DNA of 19,311 nt from Bifidobacteriaceae bacterium (GCA_031279575.1 JAITIG010000028.1:1-19311); one strand, 5' to 3'. Positions 1-7,296 are shown, counted from the first letter of the stretch. Notes: a model not told the origin generated them from the letters alone. A program made the numbers and translations.

Positions 1-173
1 AGTTGCCCGGGCGCGCTGGCGGCCAACGCCTGCTGGATGATCCACTGTGTGAAGCCGATCGAGGAGCGGTCGGCGATGGAGTCCTCAACCCAGACGCTGG
101 CCTGGCCGATCAACGCCAATTCAGCTGTGCCCAGACGCAGCGTCTGGGCCACCCGGAGTATGTTGCTGGCCAA
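1..173 (-). CDS. possible partial protein-coding gene running off the window edge
   Basis: On the minus strand the frame is open from the TGA that ends the J-domain-like gene (186-188) to the window edge, about 60 codons. Codon third positions are mostly G or C and second positions are much less so, which is the pattern of real coding DNA here. The product has segments such as LASNILRVAQTLRLGTAEL and FTQWIIQQALAAS and contains no family I recognise. Candidate starts are TTG at 173 and GTG at 152; neither has a clear Shine-Dalgarno sequence. The frame is the same as that of the upstream gene, so this could be a coupled downstream gene or the rest of a longer protein cut by a TGA. Short plus-strand ORFs over the same bases look less protein-like. 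Confidence 0.3.
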   Translation of the reverse strand, partial: MASNILRVAQTLRLGTAELALIGQASVWVEDSIADRSSIGFTQWIIQQALAASAPGQ

Positions 174-185
174 GGCCCGCGCCTG

Positions 186-1327
186 TCAGCGTCCCGAGTG
201 GAAGGATGAAGGCTCAAACGGCCAGGGCGCGATCTTGGCCAATTCCGCTTGCGCCTCCTTGTAGGCGGCCTTGTTCTTAGTCCATTCGACGCGCCGGTAG
301 ATCGCGAATCCCGACCAAGCGCCTGCCACGAGGGCGACCAGCAGGAACCCCGCCCAGACCCCGATCAAAAGCAGCGAAACCACGGTGACGCCGATCCTGA
401 CAAGCGGGATTCCGGGCTGCGAGCCTTTCGGGTTCTGGATCGCCAAGTGCTCCACAATTCCGAGGAGGAACTTCTTGGACTGCGCTTGGATGCGGCTGGA
501 GCCAATGCGCTCGCGCATGGCCTCGCACTCCCGGACGACGTCTTTGCGGTCGGATGAGGCGGTACACAGCTTGACTATCAGCCTGGCCGCAGTCTGTTCG
601 AGTTCGTGGCGGAGGGTTTGGGTCAGGGCATCGCCCGGCGACAGGGCGGTGACGCAGCAGTCAAGCGCCTTGGATGCGTCCCGCTTGCCCTCCAGAGCCA
701 GCGCCTTGCGCCACAGAATCTCAGGTTTCTCGCCTTCACTGCTCTTGGCCAGAGCCCGGTCGAAGCCTTGGATCGCCCGGTCGAAGTCGCCCATCAGCAA
801 GTAGACCGCGCCGCGCACGTGGTGCACATCGGCTGTGTCCTCGCCCAGCTCGTCTAGCACAAAGGCCTCATCGGCGTCTTGCTTGGCCTGTTTGACTTCC
901 CCGTCGCGGATCTTGACCCAGGCGGAGACCACGTAGGCCATGGCATCGTTGGGGGCGTCTTCTCTGGCTTTGCGGGCGGCCACCGCCGCGGCGCCGTCGT
1001 CGCGGACGAAGTAGTAGGACCAGGCGCGCGACAGCCAGTCGATTTTGACGTCTGCGGCCGCCGTGGCGCCTTGCCGCCGGAGCGAGACATCGTACCGCTC
1101 GCGCGCGGCATCGTCCTCGAAGACCGGCTGCGCCTGCGCGATCAGGTCCAGCTTGGCCCTGGCGTGGTCGCCCAAGCTGCCGGCCCGGGCGGCTTTCGCC
1201 GTCCAGCCGAGTTTGAGGTCGTGCAGTTTCTCCCTGATGGCGGCGGTGGAGTCATCGCGGTCGAGGCTCAACTCGTCGTAGAAGTTGGTTACGCCTTGGG
1301 GGGGGGGGTGTCTTCCGTAGTTGTCAC
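186..1327 (-). CDS. J-domain-like, TPR-containing membrane protein (frame broken at an 11-G run)
   Basis: The N-terminus resembles a DnaJ-type J domain (NFYDELSL, then a helix ending in DDAARERYDVSLRR) but no HPD motif is visible, so DnaK stimulation is doubtful. A helical middle follows with at least one TPR-like unit (ADVHHVRGAVYLLMGDFDRA), then one or two hydrophobic segments (VTVVSLLLIGVWAGFLLVALV) and a short basic tail, so it is probably membrane-anchored with a TPR domain. The uninterrupted frame starts at an implausible ATG (1403) with no Shine-Dalgarno. A GTG at 1327 has GAAGAGAGG eight bases upstream and gives VTTTEDTPPP, but is one base out of frame. Twelve C's on the coding strand instead of the eleven at 1298-1308 would join them into a protein of about 380 residues. 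The function is unknown; it may be a scaffold or co-chaperone. Its gene is divergent from the SNF2 helicase gene. Confidence 0.7.
1298..1308. repeat. homopolymer run of 11 G (C on the coding strand)
   Basis: Eleven G's lie about ten codons after the best start (GTG at 1327) of the minus-strand J-domain-like gene. At eleven bases the frame from that start ends in PPPKA and a stop. At twelve it runs into the J-domain-like frame. Runs this long slip readily during replication and are also hard to sequence, so this may be a phase-variable switch, a fixed mutation or a base-calling error. Confidence 0.9.
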
Positions 1328-1335
1328 TTGGGGGG

Positions 1336-1344
1336 CCTCTCTTC
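1336..1344 (-). promoter_or_regulatory. Shine-Dalgarno that selects the GTG at 1327
   Basis: On the minus strand the sequence is GAAGAGAGG, then eight bases, then GTG at 1327. This is the only good ribosome-binding site near the start of the J-domain-like gene and is the main reason to prefer 1327 over the upstream ATG at 1403. Confidence 0.55.
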
Positions 1345-1364
1345 GTATGGCTTGTCGACGCCGA

Positions 1365-1380
1365 CCACCAGCGCTGGTGG
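1365..1380. promoter_or_regulatory. perfect 16-bp palindrome in the divergent control region
   Basis: CCACCAGCGCTGGTGG is its own reverse complement. A second hairpin follows at 1393-1410 (GGCTGCG, loop CCAA, CGCAGCC). Neither is followed by a T-run on either strand, so a rho-independent terminator is unlikely. An operator, or structure in the 5' leader of the minus-strand gene, fits better. No specific regulator can be assigned. Confidence 0.45.
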
Positions 1381-1416
1381 GCGCTGCCGCGAGGCTGCGC
1401 CAACGCAGCCAGACGG

Positions 1417-1432
1417 CGTGACGCGGGTCACA
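1417..1432. promoter_or_regulatory. Crp/FNR-family (GlxR/Crp-like) operator candidate
   Basis: The sequence CGTGACGCGGGTCACA fits the Crp-family consensus TGTGA-N6-TCACA except for the first base. It lies between two divergent genes. For the minus-strand promoter proposed at 1453-1481 it would be just downstream of the transcription start, a position that usually represses; for a plus-strand promoter it would be upstream. The assignment rests on the motif alone. Confidence 0.45.
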
Positions 1433-1452
1433 TTTGCGCGGACCGCCACAAG

Positions 1453-1481
1453 TGTATAACCGGTGCGGCAGTACTTGGCAA
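1453..1481 (-). promoter_or_regulatory. candidate sigma-70 promoter for the J-domain-like gene
   Basis: The minus strand has TTGCCA (1481-1476), a 17-base spacer and TATACA (1458-1453). That is 5 of 6 matches at -35 and 4 of 6 at -10, with ideal spacing. It would start transcription near 1446 and leave a leader of about 120 bases containing the Crp-like site and both hairpins. The same spot has TATAAC on the plus strand (1455-1460), a weaker candidate for the helicase side. Confidence 0.45.
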
Positions 1482-1642
1482 CCAACGTGTCCAACCTGGG
1501 CTGGCGCCCACTTCTCCTGATCGCGAGGGCCAGCCCGGCCGGGAGCGGATTCGCGGGCGGGCGGCGCCGGCGCGTCCTGGCCGGCCGCGCCAGCCGGGGC
1601 GGGAAGAACCCGGGGCGGCCAGAGGCGGGCGCTTGGGCGAGG

Positions 1643-1648
1643 GATAAT
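1643..1648 (+). promoter_or_regulatory. -10 box for a leaderless SNF2-helicase transcript
   Basis: GATAAT ends six bases before the ATG at 1655, so transcription would start at or next to the A of ATG. No -35 match is visible at the expected distance and no properly spaced Shine-Dalgarno exists. Leaderless mRNAs with this geometry are common in actinobacteria. The element also supports 1655 as the true start. Confidence 0.55.
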
Positions 1649-1654
1649 AGGCGG

Positions 1655-4600
1655 ATGCCCCTGCTCGGAATGCCGCCGCTCGACATCGGCCACCTGCGCC
1701 GCCAGGTGGGCACGCTGACCTTCGCCCGCGGGCAGGACTACCAGCGGGCCGGCCATGTGTTTGAGCGCTCGCTGGACTTCGACCAAGCGGACCTGCGGCT
1801 TGAGGGCCAGGTGCGCGGGCGGCGGCCGCAGCCGTACTTCTGCCGGGTCTGGCTGGACGAGGCCGAGGCCGGCCCCAACGCCGAGCTGCTGGTGGACCTC
1901 GGCACCTGCACCTGCCCGGTGGGGGTGAACTGCAAACATGTGGTCGCCGTGGCGCTGAGCGCCAACGCCGAGGCGTCTCGCGCGCAGCCGGCCGGCGCGG
2001 CCAGCCTGTGGGAGCGCCGCCTGGCCGGCGCCGTGGCCGGCCTGCGCGCCGCCAACCCGCCCCGCCGGCTCGAACCGGTGGCGCTCCAGTTCCGCCACGC
2101 GGCCGGCCGCGGCTATTGGACGCCGGGGCGGCTCGAGGCGCGGGCGGCCCGGCGCGGCCGGCGCGGCGCCTGGGTGGCGCACCCCGACATCAGGCTCGGC
2201 CTCCAGCGCGACCAGGCGGTGCGCAGCTTGTCCAAGGAGCAGGAGCGCTGGTTCACCGCCCTGGCGCGCCTGGCCGGGCTGGCCGGGCGGGCCGGCCAGT
2301 GGCTGGACTTCGGCGGCATCGACTCGGATCAGATTTGGGAACTGCTGGGCGCCGCGCCGCAGGTGGGGATTGAACTGGTCGGCGTCGGCGCCAGCGACGA
2401 GGTCGTCTTGGCGGACTTGGTGGAGACGGCGCTCGATGTCCGGGCGGACGGCGGCGGTCTCAAATTGATCGCCGGCCTGCGGGTGAGCGGGGTCGAGGTG
2501 CCCTGCGACGTCCAGGTTCAAGCTGTCGCGGTGGGGGAGACCGGCTGGGCTTTGGAGGTGGTGGAGGCGGACCGGCGCCGCCTGGTGCTGGGCCCCGGGT
2601 CCGGCCTGAGCCGCCGCGCCGAGCAGGCTTTGCGCGCCGCCTTGCCGCTGGCGGTGCCGGCCGGGCAGGTGGACCGCTTCTGGACCGACTACTACCCGGC
2701 GCTGGCCCGCGAGCTGCCGCTGGTCAGCGGCGACAATTCGGTGGCTTTGCCGGAGATCCCGCGCCCCGAGCTGCGCCTGCGCCTAGTGCCGGGGGAGGGG
2801 GTCTCGGCCCAGTTGGAGTGGGTTTGGCGCTACGGCTGGGGCGCCCAAGCGCACCACTTCCCGCCCGATGCCGCGCCCCCGCCGGCCGTCTCGGGCCTGC
2901 TGGCGTTGGAGTGGCCGGCGGGGGGTGGCCCGCCTGGGGTTTTCGCGCCCGATGCCGCCGCGCCGCCCTTTGCCGCCGCGCCGCCCGGTGCCGCCGCGCC
3001 GCCCGCGCCGCCAGCCGCCGATGGCGCGGCCGGCGATCTCAGCCGCGACTGGGCGGCCGAGGGCGTGATCATGCAAGGCGTCGAGGCCATCCGCGAGCGC
3101 CACGGCACCTTTCTCGACCCCAGGGCGCAGTCCCGCCAAGCGCTGCGCGGCATGGAGGTGGCGCGCTTCGCGGCCCGCGGCCTGCCGGAGTTGCGCCGGG
3201 CCGAGGGCGTGGTGGTGGAAGGCGAGCTGCCGCCCACGCCGGAAATCACCGACCAGCCGGAGATCACCGTCACGGCCGCGCCATCTGACGCGGGCGACTG
3301 GTTTGACCTGGGCGGTCGGGTCGCGGTGGGCGAGCACCAGGTTGCCTTCCAGGACTTGTTCGCGGCCCTGGCGGCCGGCCAGAGCCACTTGATGACCGCC
3401 GATGGTTCGCTCATCCCGCTCAACCGGCCGGCCTTCCGGCGCCTGGCGGAGCTGATCGAGGAGGCGCGGGGCCTGTCCGAGGCCCGCGGCGCGCCCCGCC
3501 TGGGCCGCTACCACGCCTCTTTGTGGGGCGAGTTGGAGGATGTGGCCGGCCAAATCGAGGGCGCGGAGGAGTGGCGCGCCTCGATGGCCCGCCTGCGCCA
3601 ATTGGCGGCCGGCGGCGTGGCGGTCGAGGAAGAGCCGTTGCCAGGGGGCCTGGCCGGCCAGCTGCGCCCATACCAGTTGGCGGGCTACAACTGGCTTGTC
3701 TTCGTGTGGCGGCACCGGCTGGGCGGCATCTTGGCGGACGACATGGGCTTGGGCAAGACCCTCCAGGTGCTGGCCCTGATAGCCCGGGCCCGCCAAGCGG
3801 CCGATGGCGCGGGCGGCGTCGCGGCGTCCGAGCCGTTCCTGGTGGTGGCGCCGTCCTCGGTGGTGCCCGGTTGGCTGGAGGAGGCGGCGCGGTTCACCCC
3901 CGGCCTGGTGGTCCGGGCGGCCACCTCGACCCGGGCCCGCGACGGCGTCGAGATGTCAAGCTTGCGGGACGGCGCCGATGCCGTGGTGACCACCTACGCG
4001 CTGTTCCGCCTCGACAACGCCGAGTTCGCGGCCCACCGGTGGGCCGGCCTGATCTTGGACGAGGCCCAGTTCGCGAAGAACTTCGCCGCCCAGGCCAACC
4101 AGTTGGCCAGAGCCCTGGGGACGCCGTTCAAGCTGGCCATGACGGGCACGCCGTTGGAGAACTCGCTCGACGAGCTGTGGGCGATCTACGGCATCGTCGC
4201 GCCGGGGCTGCTAGGTGGGCGCAAACGGTTCAGCCAACTGTACGGCAACGCGCTCAAGCAGGGCGGCCAGCCGGGCGCCGAGGCCCTCGCCCGCTTGCGC
4301 CGCCGCATCAAACCGCTGCTGATGCGGCGGACCAAAGAACTGGTCGCGCCGGAATTGCCCGAGCGCCAGGAGCAGCTGTTTCACGTGAAACTAGCCCCCA
4401 AGCACCGCAAGCTGTATGACACCTACCTCCAGCGGGAGCGCTCGCGCATGCTGGGGCTGATGGAGGATTACGAGGCCAACCGGTTCGCCATTTTCCGCTC
4501 GCTGACCACGCTGCGGCGCGCCGCCCTGGACGTCTCGCTGGTGGACCCGGACATCGCCGGGGTGCCGTCCTCAAAACTTGACGTGCTGATGGACCAACTC

Positions 4601-5071
4601 GACCAAGTGGTCCGGGCCGGCCACAGGGCTTTGGTGTTTTCCCAGTTCACGACCTATTTGGCGAAAGCCCGCCAGCGGCTGGAGGCGGCCGGGGTGGACT
4701 ACGCCTACCTCGACGGGGCAACCACCAAGCGGGCGGACGTCATCGGCGGCTTCAAGCGCGGCACGGCGCCGGTGTTCTTGATCTCGCTCAAGGCGGGCGG
4801 GTTCGGCTTGAACCTGACCGAGGCGGACTACGTGTTCCTGCTGGACCCGTGGTGGAATCCGGCGACCGAGAATCAGGCCATCGACCGGACGCACCGGATA
4901 GGCCAGAGCCGGCCGGTGATGGTGACGCGGCTGGTCGCCGAGCAGACCATCGAGGACAAAGTGATGGCGCTGAAACAAAAGAAGCAGGCCTTGTTCGATT
5001 CGGTCCTGGACCAAGATGGCGGCTTTGGCGCCGGCCTCACCGCCGAGGACGTGCGGGCTTTGGTCGAGTAG
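1655..5071 (+). CDS. SWIM zinc-finger, SNF2-family DEAD-like helicase/ATPase
   Basis: The protein has 1138 residues from the ATG at 1655, chosen because of the -10 box just before it; the frame is open further upstream but without a good start. A SWIM zinc finger is near the N-terminus (C85, C87, C93, H95 in CTCPVGVNCKH). A long middle region follows, including a Pro/Ala-rich linker. The C-terminal part is a SNF2 ATPase: QLAGYNW, Walker A DDMGLGKT (695-702), Walker B-type DEAQ (802-805), TGTPLENS, VFSQF, then LKAGGFGLNLTEAD and DRTHRIGQ (about 1077-1084). All main helicase motifs are intact, so it should be an active double-stranded-DNA translocase that remodels protein-DNA or RNA polymerase complexes. 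RapA/HepA-like and bacterial SWIM-SNF2 proteins are the nearest families. The exact substrate is unknown. It converges on the lipoprotein gene with a 43-base gap. Confidence 0.93.
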   Translation: MPLLGMPPLDIGHLRRQVGTLTFARGQDYQRAGHVFERSLDFDQADLRLEGQVRGRRPQPYFCRVWLDEAEAGPNAELLVDLGTCTCPVGVNCKHVVAVALSANAEASRAQPAGAASLWERRLAGAVAGLRAANPPRRLEPVALQFRHAAGRGYWTPGRLEARAARRGRRGAWVAHPDIRLGLQRDQAVRSLSKEQERWFTALARLAGLAGRAGQWLDFGGIDSDQIWELLGAAPQVGIELVGVGASDEVVLADLVETALDVRADGGGLKLIAGLRVSGVEVPCDVQVQAVAVGETGWALEVVEADRRRLVLGPGSGLSRRAEQALRAALPLAVPAGQVDRFWTDYYPALARELPLVSGDNSVALPEIPRPELRLRLVPGEGVSAQLEWVWRYGWGAQAHHFPPDAAPPPAVSGLLALEWPAGGGPPGVFAPDAAAPPFAAAPPGAAAPPAPPAADGAAGDLSRDWAAEGVIMQGVEAIRERHGTFLDPRAQSRQALRGMEVARFAARGLPELRRAEGVVVEGELPPTPEITDQPEITVTAAPSDAGDWFDLGGRVAVGEHQVAFQDLFAALAAGQSHLMTADGSLIPLNRPAFRRLAELIEEARGLSEARGAPRLGRYHASLWGELEDVAGQIEGAEEWRASMARLRQLAAGGVAVEEEPLPGGLAGQLRPYQLAGYNWLVFVWRHRLGGILADDMGLGKTLQVLALIARARQAADGAGGVAASEPFLVVAPSSVVPGWLEEAARFTPGLVVRAATSTRARDGVEMSSLRDGADAVVTTYALFRLDNAEFAAHRWAGLILDEAQFAKNFAAQANQLARALGTPFKLAMTGTPLENSLDELWAIYGIVAPGLLGGRKRFSQLYGNALKQGGQPGAEALARLRRRIKPLLMRRTKELVAPELPERQEQLFHVKLAPKHRKLYDTYLQRERSRMLGLMEDYEANRFAIFRSLTTLRRAALDVSLVDPDIAGVPSSKLDVLMDQLDQVVRAGHRALVFSQFTTYLAKARQRLEAAGVDYAYLDGATTKRADVIGGFKRGTAPVFLISLKAGGFGLNLTEADYVFLLDPWWNPATENQAIDRTHRIGQSRPVMVTRLVAEQTIEDKVMALKQKKQALFDSVLDQDGGFGAGLTAEDVRALVE

Positions 5072-5082
5072 GCGGCGCGGCT

Positions 5083-5197
5083 CAGGCCTGCGGGGCTGGC
5101 GGCGGCGGCGCGGCTCAGGCCTGCGGGGATGGCGGCGGCGAGGCGGGCCAGGCCTGCGGGGTTGGCGGCGGCGGCGCGGCGGGCCAGGCCTGCGGGT
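5083..5197. repeat. 33/33/36-bp tandem repeat across the end of the lipoprotein gene
   Basis: Four copies of a unit beginning CAGGCCTGCGGG start at 5083, 5116, 5149 and 5185. In the last two the minus strand reads PQAWP. In the first two the Trp codon TGG is TGA, and the copy at 5116 supplies the stop of the lipoprotein gene. The copy at 5083 therefore lies in the short gap before the helicase stop at 5071. Confidence 0.85.
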
Positions 5198-7037
5198 TGG
5201 CCTGGCCCGCAAGATCAGCCGAGCCCGCCGGGCCGGCCGGGTAGGACGGGTAGGCGGACCAGGCCTGGTACGGCGTTGGCTGGCCGGTGGCGGCCGCGCC
5301 CGGGAAGGGCTGGTTTCCCATTCGCGTCACCTGGTCGTGGTAGGCCTCGAGCAGCGCGGCCTGGGAGGGCGGCGGGGTCAGGGGCCGCGCCCAGGCGGGG
5401 GCGGCCGGGCCGGCGGGCGCGCCACCGGGCGATGCCGGGTAAACCTGGGGTGGGAAGGCCGGCACGGCGGTCGCGAGGCGCTCGGGGGCGGCGGGCGTGG
5501 GGGCGAAAGTCAATGGGCGCGCGGGCGGGTAGGCCGGGGCCGGGCCGGCGGCCGCGCCGCCGAGAGCAGAGGCCAACCAACCCCCGGGTGCGGCCGCTGG
5601 CGGTGTTTGGCCCGGGGCTGGGGCGCCTTGGAGGAACTGGGGCTCGGAGTACTGGTACTCGGGGACCGCCGCGAGCACTGGGGCTGGAGCTGGAGCTGGG
5701 GCCGGCCGCTGGGGGTCTGGGTAGTGGTATTGGGGCGCCGGCGGCTGGCACGGCTGCGCCGGGGCGCCCTGGTCGAATTGCGGGTCGGCGTACTGGTAGG
5801 GCCCGGACGGCGCCCCGCCCGGCAGCTGGACTGCCGCCGGGGCGGGCTGCTCGTACTGCGGGTCGGCGTACTGGTAGGGCCCCGCCGCCGCCCCCGCCGC
5901 CATCTGGGCTGGCGGCGCGGCTGGCGGGGCAGGTGGCGGCGCGGCAGCCGGGGCCGGCGGCTGGTAGGGCTGCGCTGGGGCGGCCTGCTCGTACTGCGGG
6001 TCGGCGTACTGGTAGGGCCCCGCCGCCATCTGGGCTGGCGCCGCGGCTGGCGGGGCAGGTGGCGGCGCGGCAGCCGGGGCCGGCGGCTGGTAGGGCTGAG
6101 CCGGGGCGGCCTGCTCGTACTGCGGGTCGGCGTACTGGTAGGGCCCCGCCGCCGCCCCCGCCGCCATCTGGGCCGCTGGGGCGGGCTGGTCGAATTGCGG
6201 GTCGGCGTACTGGTAGGGCCCCGTCGGCCCGGCCGGCGCCGCGTCCTCGGAAGGCGGCAAAACAAAATGCTGCGGAGTTTGAGCCGGGCCAAACGGCTGG
6301 GGCGGCCTGGCCGGCGCCAATTGCGGCGGCGGGTCCTTGCGGCTGTCAAGCCCGGGCATCGAAGACTGCCAGTGCCAAGTCGGCCCCGAGCCAAACGCGA
6401 TCGGCTGCGACAAGGAGGGCAGCACCGGGTTGGCGCGCACGCCGCCGGCGGACAAGGCGTTCGGGTTGACGATGCGCCGGCCGGGGGCGGTGTTGGCGGA
6501 CCACTCGCCGCCCGCCGCGGGACCGCCCGGCCGCGCCGCCCGGCCGCGCCTTCTCAGAAGCCAGAACAAGGCAAATCCGCCGATCGCCACCAGCGCGGCA
6601 ATTCCGCCCAGGAGCGGCAGGCTGATCAGCGGTTGGTCGCCGGCAGCGGCCTGCCACTCGGCGCGCTGCCCCCCCGCGAGGCCGAAGGCCCTGCCCGGGC
6701 CGTTGGTGGCCGCTTGGCCGGCCAAGCGGTCGTCTTCGAAGAGTTGCGCGGCGGACTGCCCGGCGCCGTATTCGGCCGAGGCGCGCGTTTGGGCCGGCCC
6801 GCCGCCCCGGCCGGCGGGTTGCTCCCAGGCCAATTTGTCCAGCACCGCGCCGGTCGCGCCCAGGGCGATAGCGGGCCGGTAGGCGCCGCCGGGGTTGGCG
6901 GTCAAAGCCGCGCCGGTTTTGGCGCAGGAGCTTAGCCCGAGCCCCACCGCCGCCACCAGCACGGCCGCCGCCGCCGCGCGCGGCGCGCGCCGGCGCGGCA
7001 GGCCGGGGGGCTGGTCGCGAACCGCACGCGAAGTCAT
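5115..7037 (-). CDS. lipoprotein-like membrane protein with long Pro/Ala/Gln/Tyr-rich repeat tail
   Basis: The protein has 640 residues. The N-terminus has arginines (15-17, 20), a hydrophobic stretch and a lipobox LSSC with Cys at 38, so export and lipid modification are likely. About 100 exported residues follow, then a transmembrane helix (about 138-161, PLLGGIAALVAIGGFALFWLL) capped by RRRGR, which by the positive-inside rule puts the rest, about 480 residues, in the cytoplasm. The tail is rich in Pro, Ala, Gln and Tyr. It has five copies of GPYQYADPQ(Y/F)(E/D)Q, two degenerate ones (QYHYPDPQ, EYQYSEPQF) and a C-terminal PQAWP repeat. No enzyme domain is visible. It could be an envelope or division scaffold whose disordered tail binds partners. 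An ACAATT five bases before the ATG may be a weak -10 box; no good Shine-Dalgarno is present. Confidence 0.75.
   Translation of the reverse strand: MTSRAVRDQPPGLPRRRAPRAAAAAVLVAAVGLGLSSCAKTGAALTANPGGAYRPAIALGATGAVLDKLAWEQPAGRGGGPAQTRASAEYGAGQSAAQLFEDDRLAGQAATNGPGRAFGLAGGQRAEWQAAAGDQPLISLPLLGGIAALVAIGGFALFWLLRRRGRAARPGGPAAGGEWSANTAPGRRIVNPNALSAGGVRANPVLPSLSQPIAFGSGPTWHWQSSMPGLDSRKDPPPQLAPARPPQPFGPAQTPQHFVLPPSEDAAPAGPTGPYQYADPQFDQPAPAAQMAAGAAAGPYQYADPQYEQAAPAQPYQPPAPAAAPPPAPPAAAPAQMAAGPYQYADPQYEQAAPAQPYQPPAPAAAPPPAPPAAPPAQMAAGAAAGPYQYADPQYEQPAPAAVQLPGGAPSGPYQYADPQFDQGAPAQPCQPPAPQYHYPDPQRPAPAPAPAPVLAAVPEYQYSEPQFLQGAPAPGQTPPAAAPGGWLASALGGAAAGPAPAYPPARPLTFAPTPAAPERLATAVPAFPPQVYPASPGGAPAGPAAPAWARPLTPPPSQAALLEAYHDQVTRMGNQPFPGAAATGQPTPYQAWSAYPSYPAGPAGSADLAGQANPQAWPAAPPPPTPQAWPASPPPSPQA
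5782..6230 (-). repeat. long direct repeats encoding GPYQYADPQ units
   Basis: The block GGGTCGGCGTACTGGTAGGG (plus strand) occurs at 5782, 5860, 5998, 6124 and 6199, spacings of 78, 138, 126 and 75, all multiples of three. The units between 5860 and 6124 are nearly identical over more than 100 bases and differ mainly by a 9-base in-frame insertion and single bases. They should recombine easily and change tail length without breaking the frame. Confidence 0.9.
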
Positions 7038-7168
7038 GAGCTAATTGTTCCAGCCTGCGCGCCCGGTGGGGGGCTTTGGCCCGGCATCGAGCGGAATTCG
7101 CCCGAATTGGCAGGGAATTGGCTGCGTTTAGGCAGGTCCAAGGTAGTCAGAATTACTGGCAACCGCAT
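7034..7168 (-). CDS. possible 44-residue leader ORF overlapping the lipoprotein start
   Basis: The ATG at 7168 follows AGGGGGG by eight bases. The ORF (MRLPVILTTLDLPKRS...) ends in a TGA that overlaps the lipoprotein start by four bases (ATGA), an arrangement typical of translational coupling. Against it, third-position GC is clearly lower than in neighbouring genes and the product has no known features. It may be untranslated leader. If translated, it could deliver ribosomes to the lipoprotein gene, which has no good ribosome-binding site of its own. Confidence 0.25.
   Translation of the reverse strand: MRLPVILTTLDLPKRSQFPANSGEFRSMPGQSPPPGAQAGTISS
7094..7119. promoter_or_regulatory. three GAATT boxes at helical spacing
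   Basis: GAATT begins at 7094, 7104 and 7115, spacings of 10 and 11 bases, so all face the same side of the helix. They lie 57-82 bases upstream of the lipoprotein start in DNA that is AT-richer than its surroundings. They may be binding sites for a cooperative regulator. The same bases fall within the putative 44-residue ORF. No regulator is assigned. Confidence 0.3.
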
Positions 7169-7296
7169 GGTCTGATCCCCCCTGGTAGCTGGTGAGGCGG
7201 CGCCCGCAGCCGAAAAGAATGGTGCCGCCGTTGGCCCCGCCCGAGGCCGGCCGCGGGCGCCGCCCCCCATGCTAGCCGCTCCCCGGGCGCCGCTTT
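7169..7296. other. spacer between the lipoprotein leader and the VapC remnant
   Basis: I see no convincing gene here. The plus-strand frame of the VapC remnant is stopped by TAG at 7273-7275. No N-terminal PIN sequence (a start followed by an LDTS-like motif) appears in any plus frame, and no VapB-like antitoxin is recognisable. The AGGGGGG at 7177-7183 (minus) is the only notable site. Confidence 0.5.

Noticed and set aside
1289..2521. Minus-strand open frame of 410 codons opposite the SNF2 gene
   Set aside because: Mirror frame of a real gene. Only its last 12 codons matter, because they are the out-of-frame start of the J-domain-like gene.
5016..6935. Plus-strand frame of 639 codons opposite the lipoprotein gene
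   Set aside because: Arg/Gly-rich mirror of the repeats; the minus strand has signal peptide, lipobox and membrane helix.
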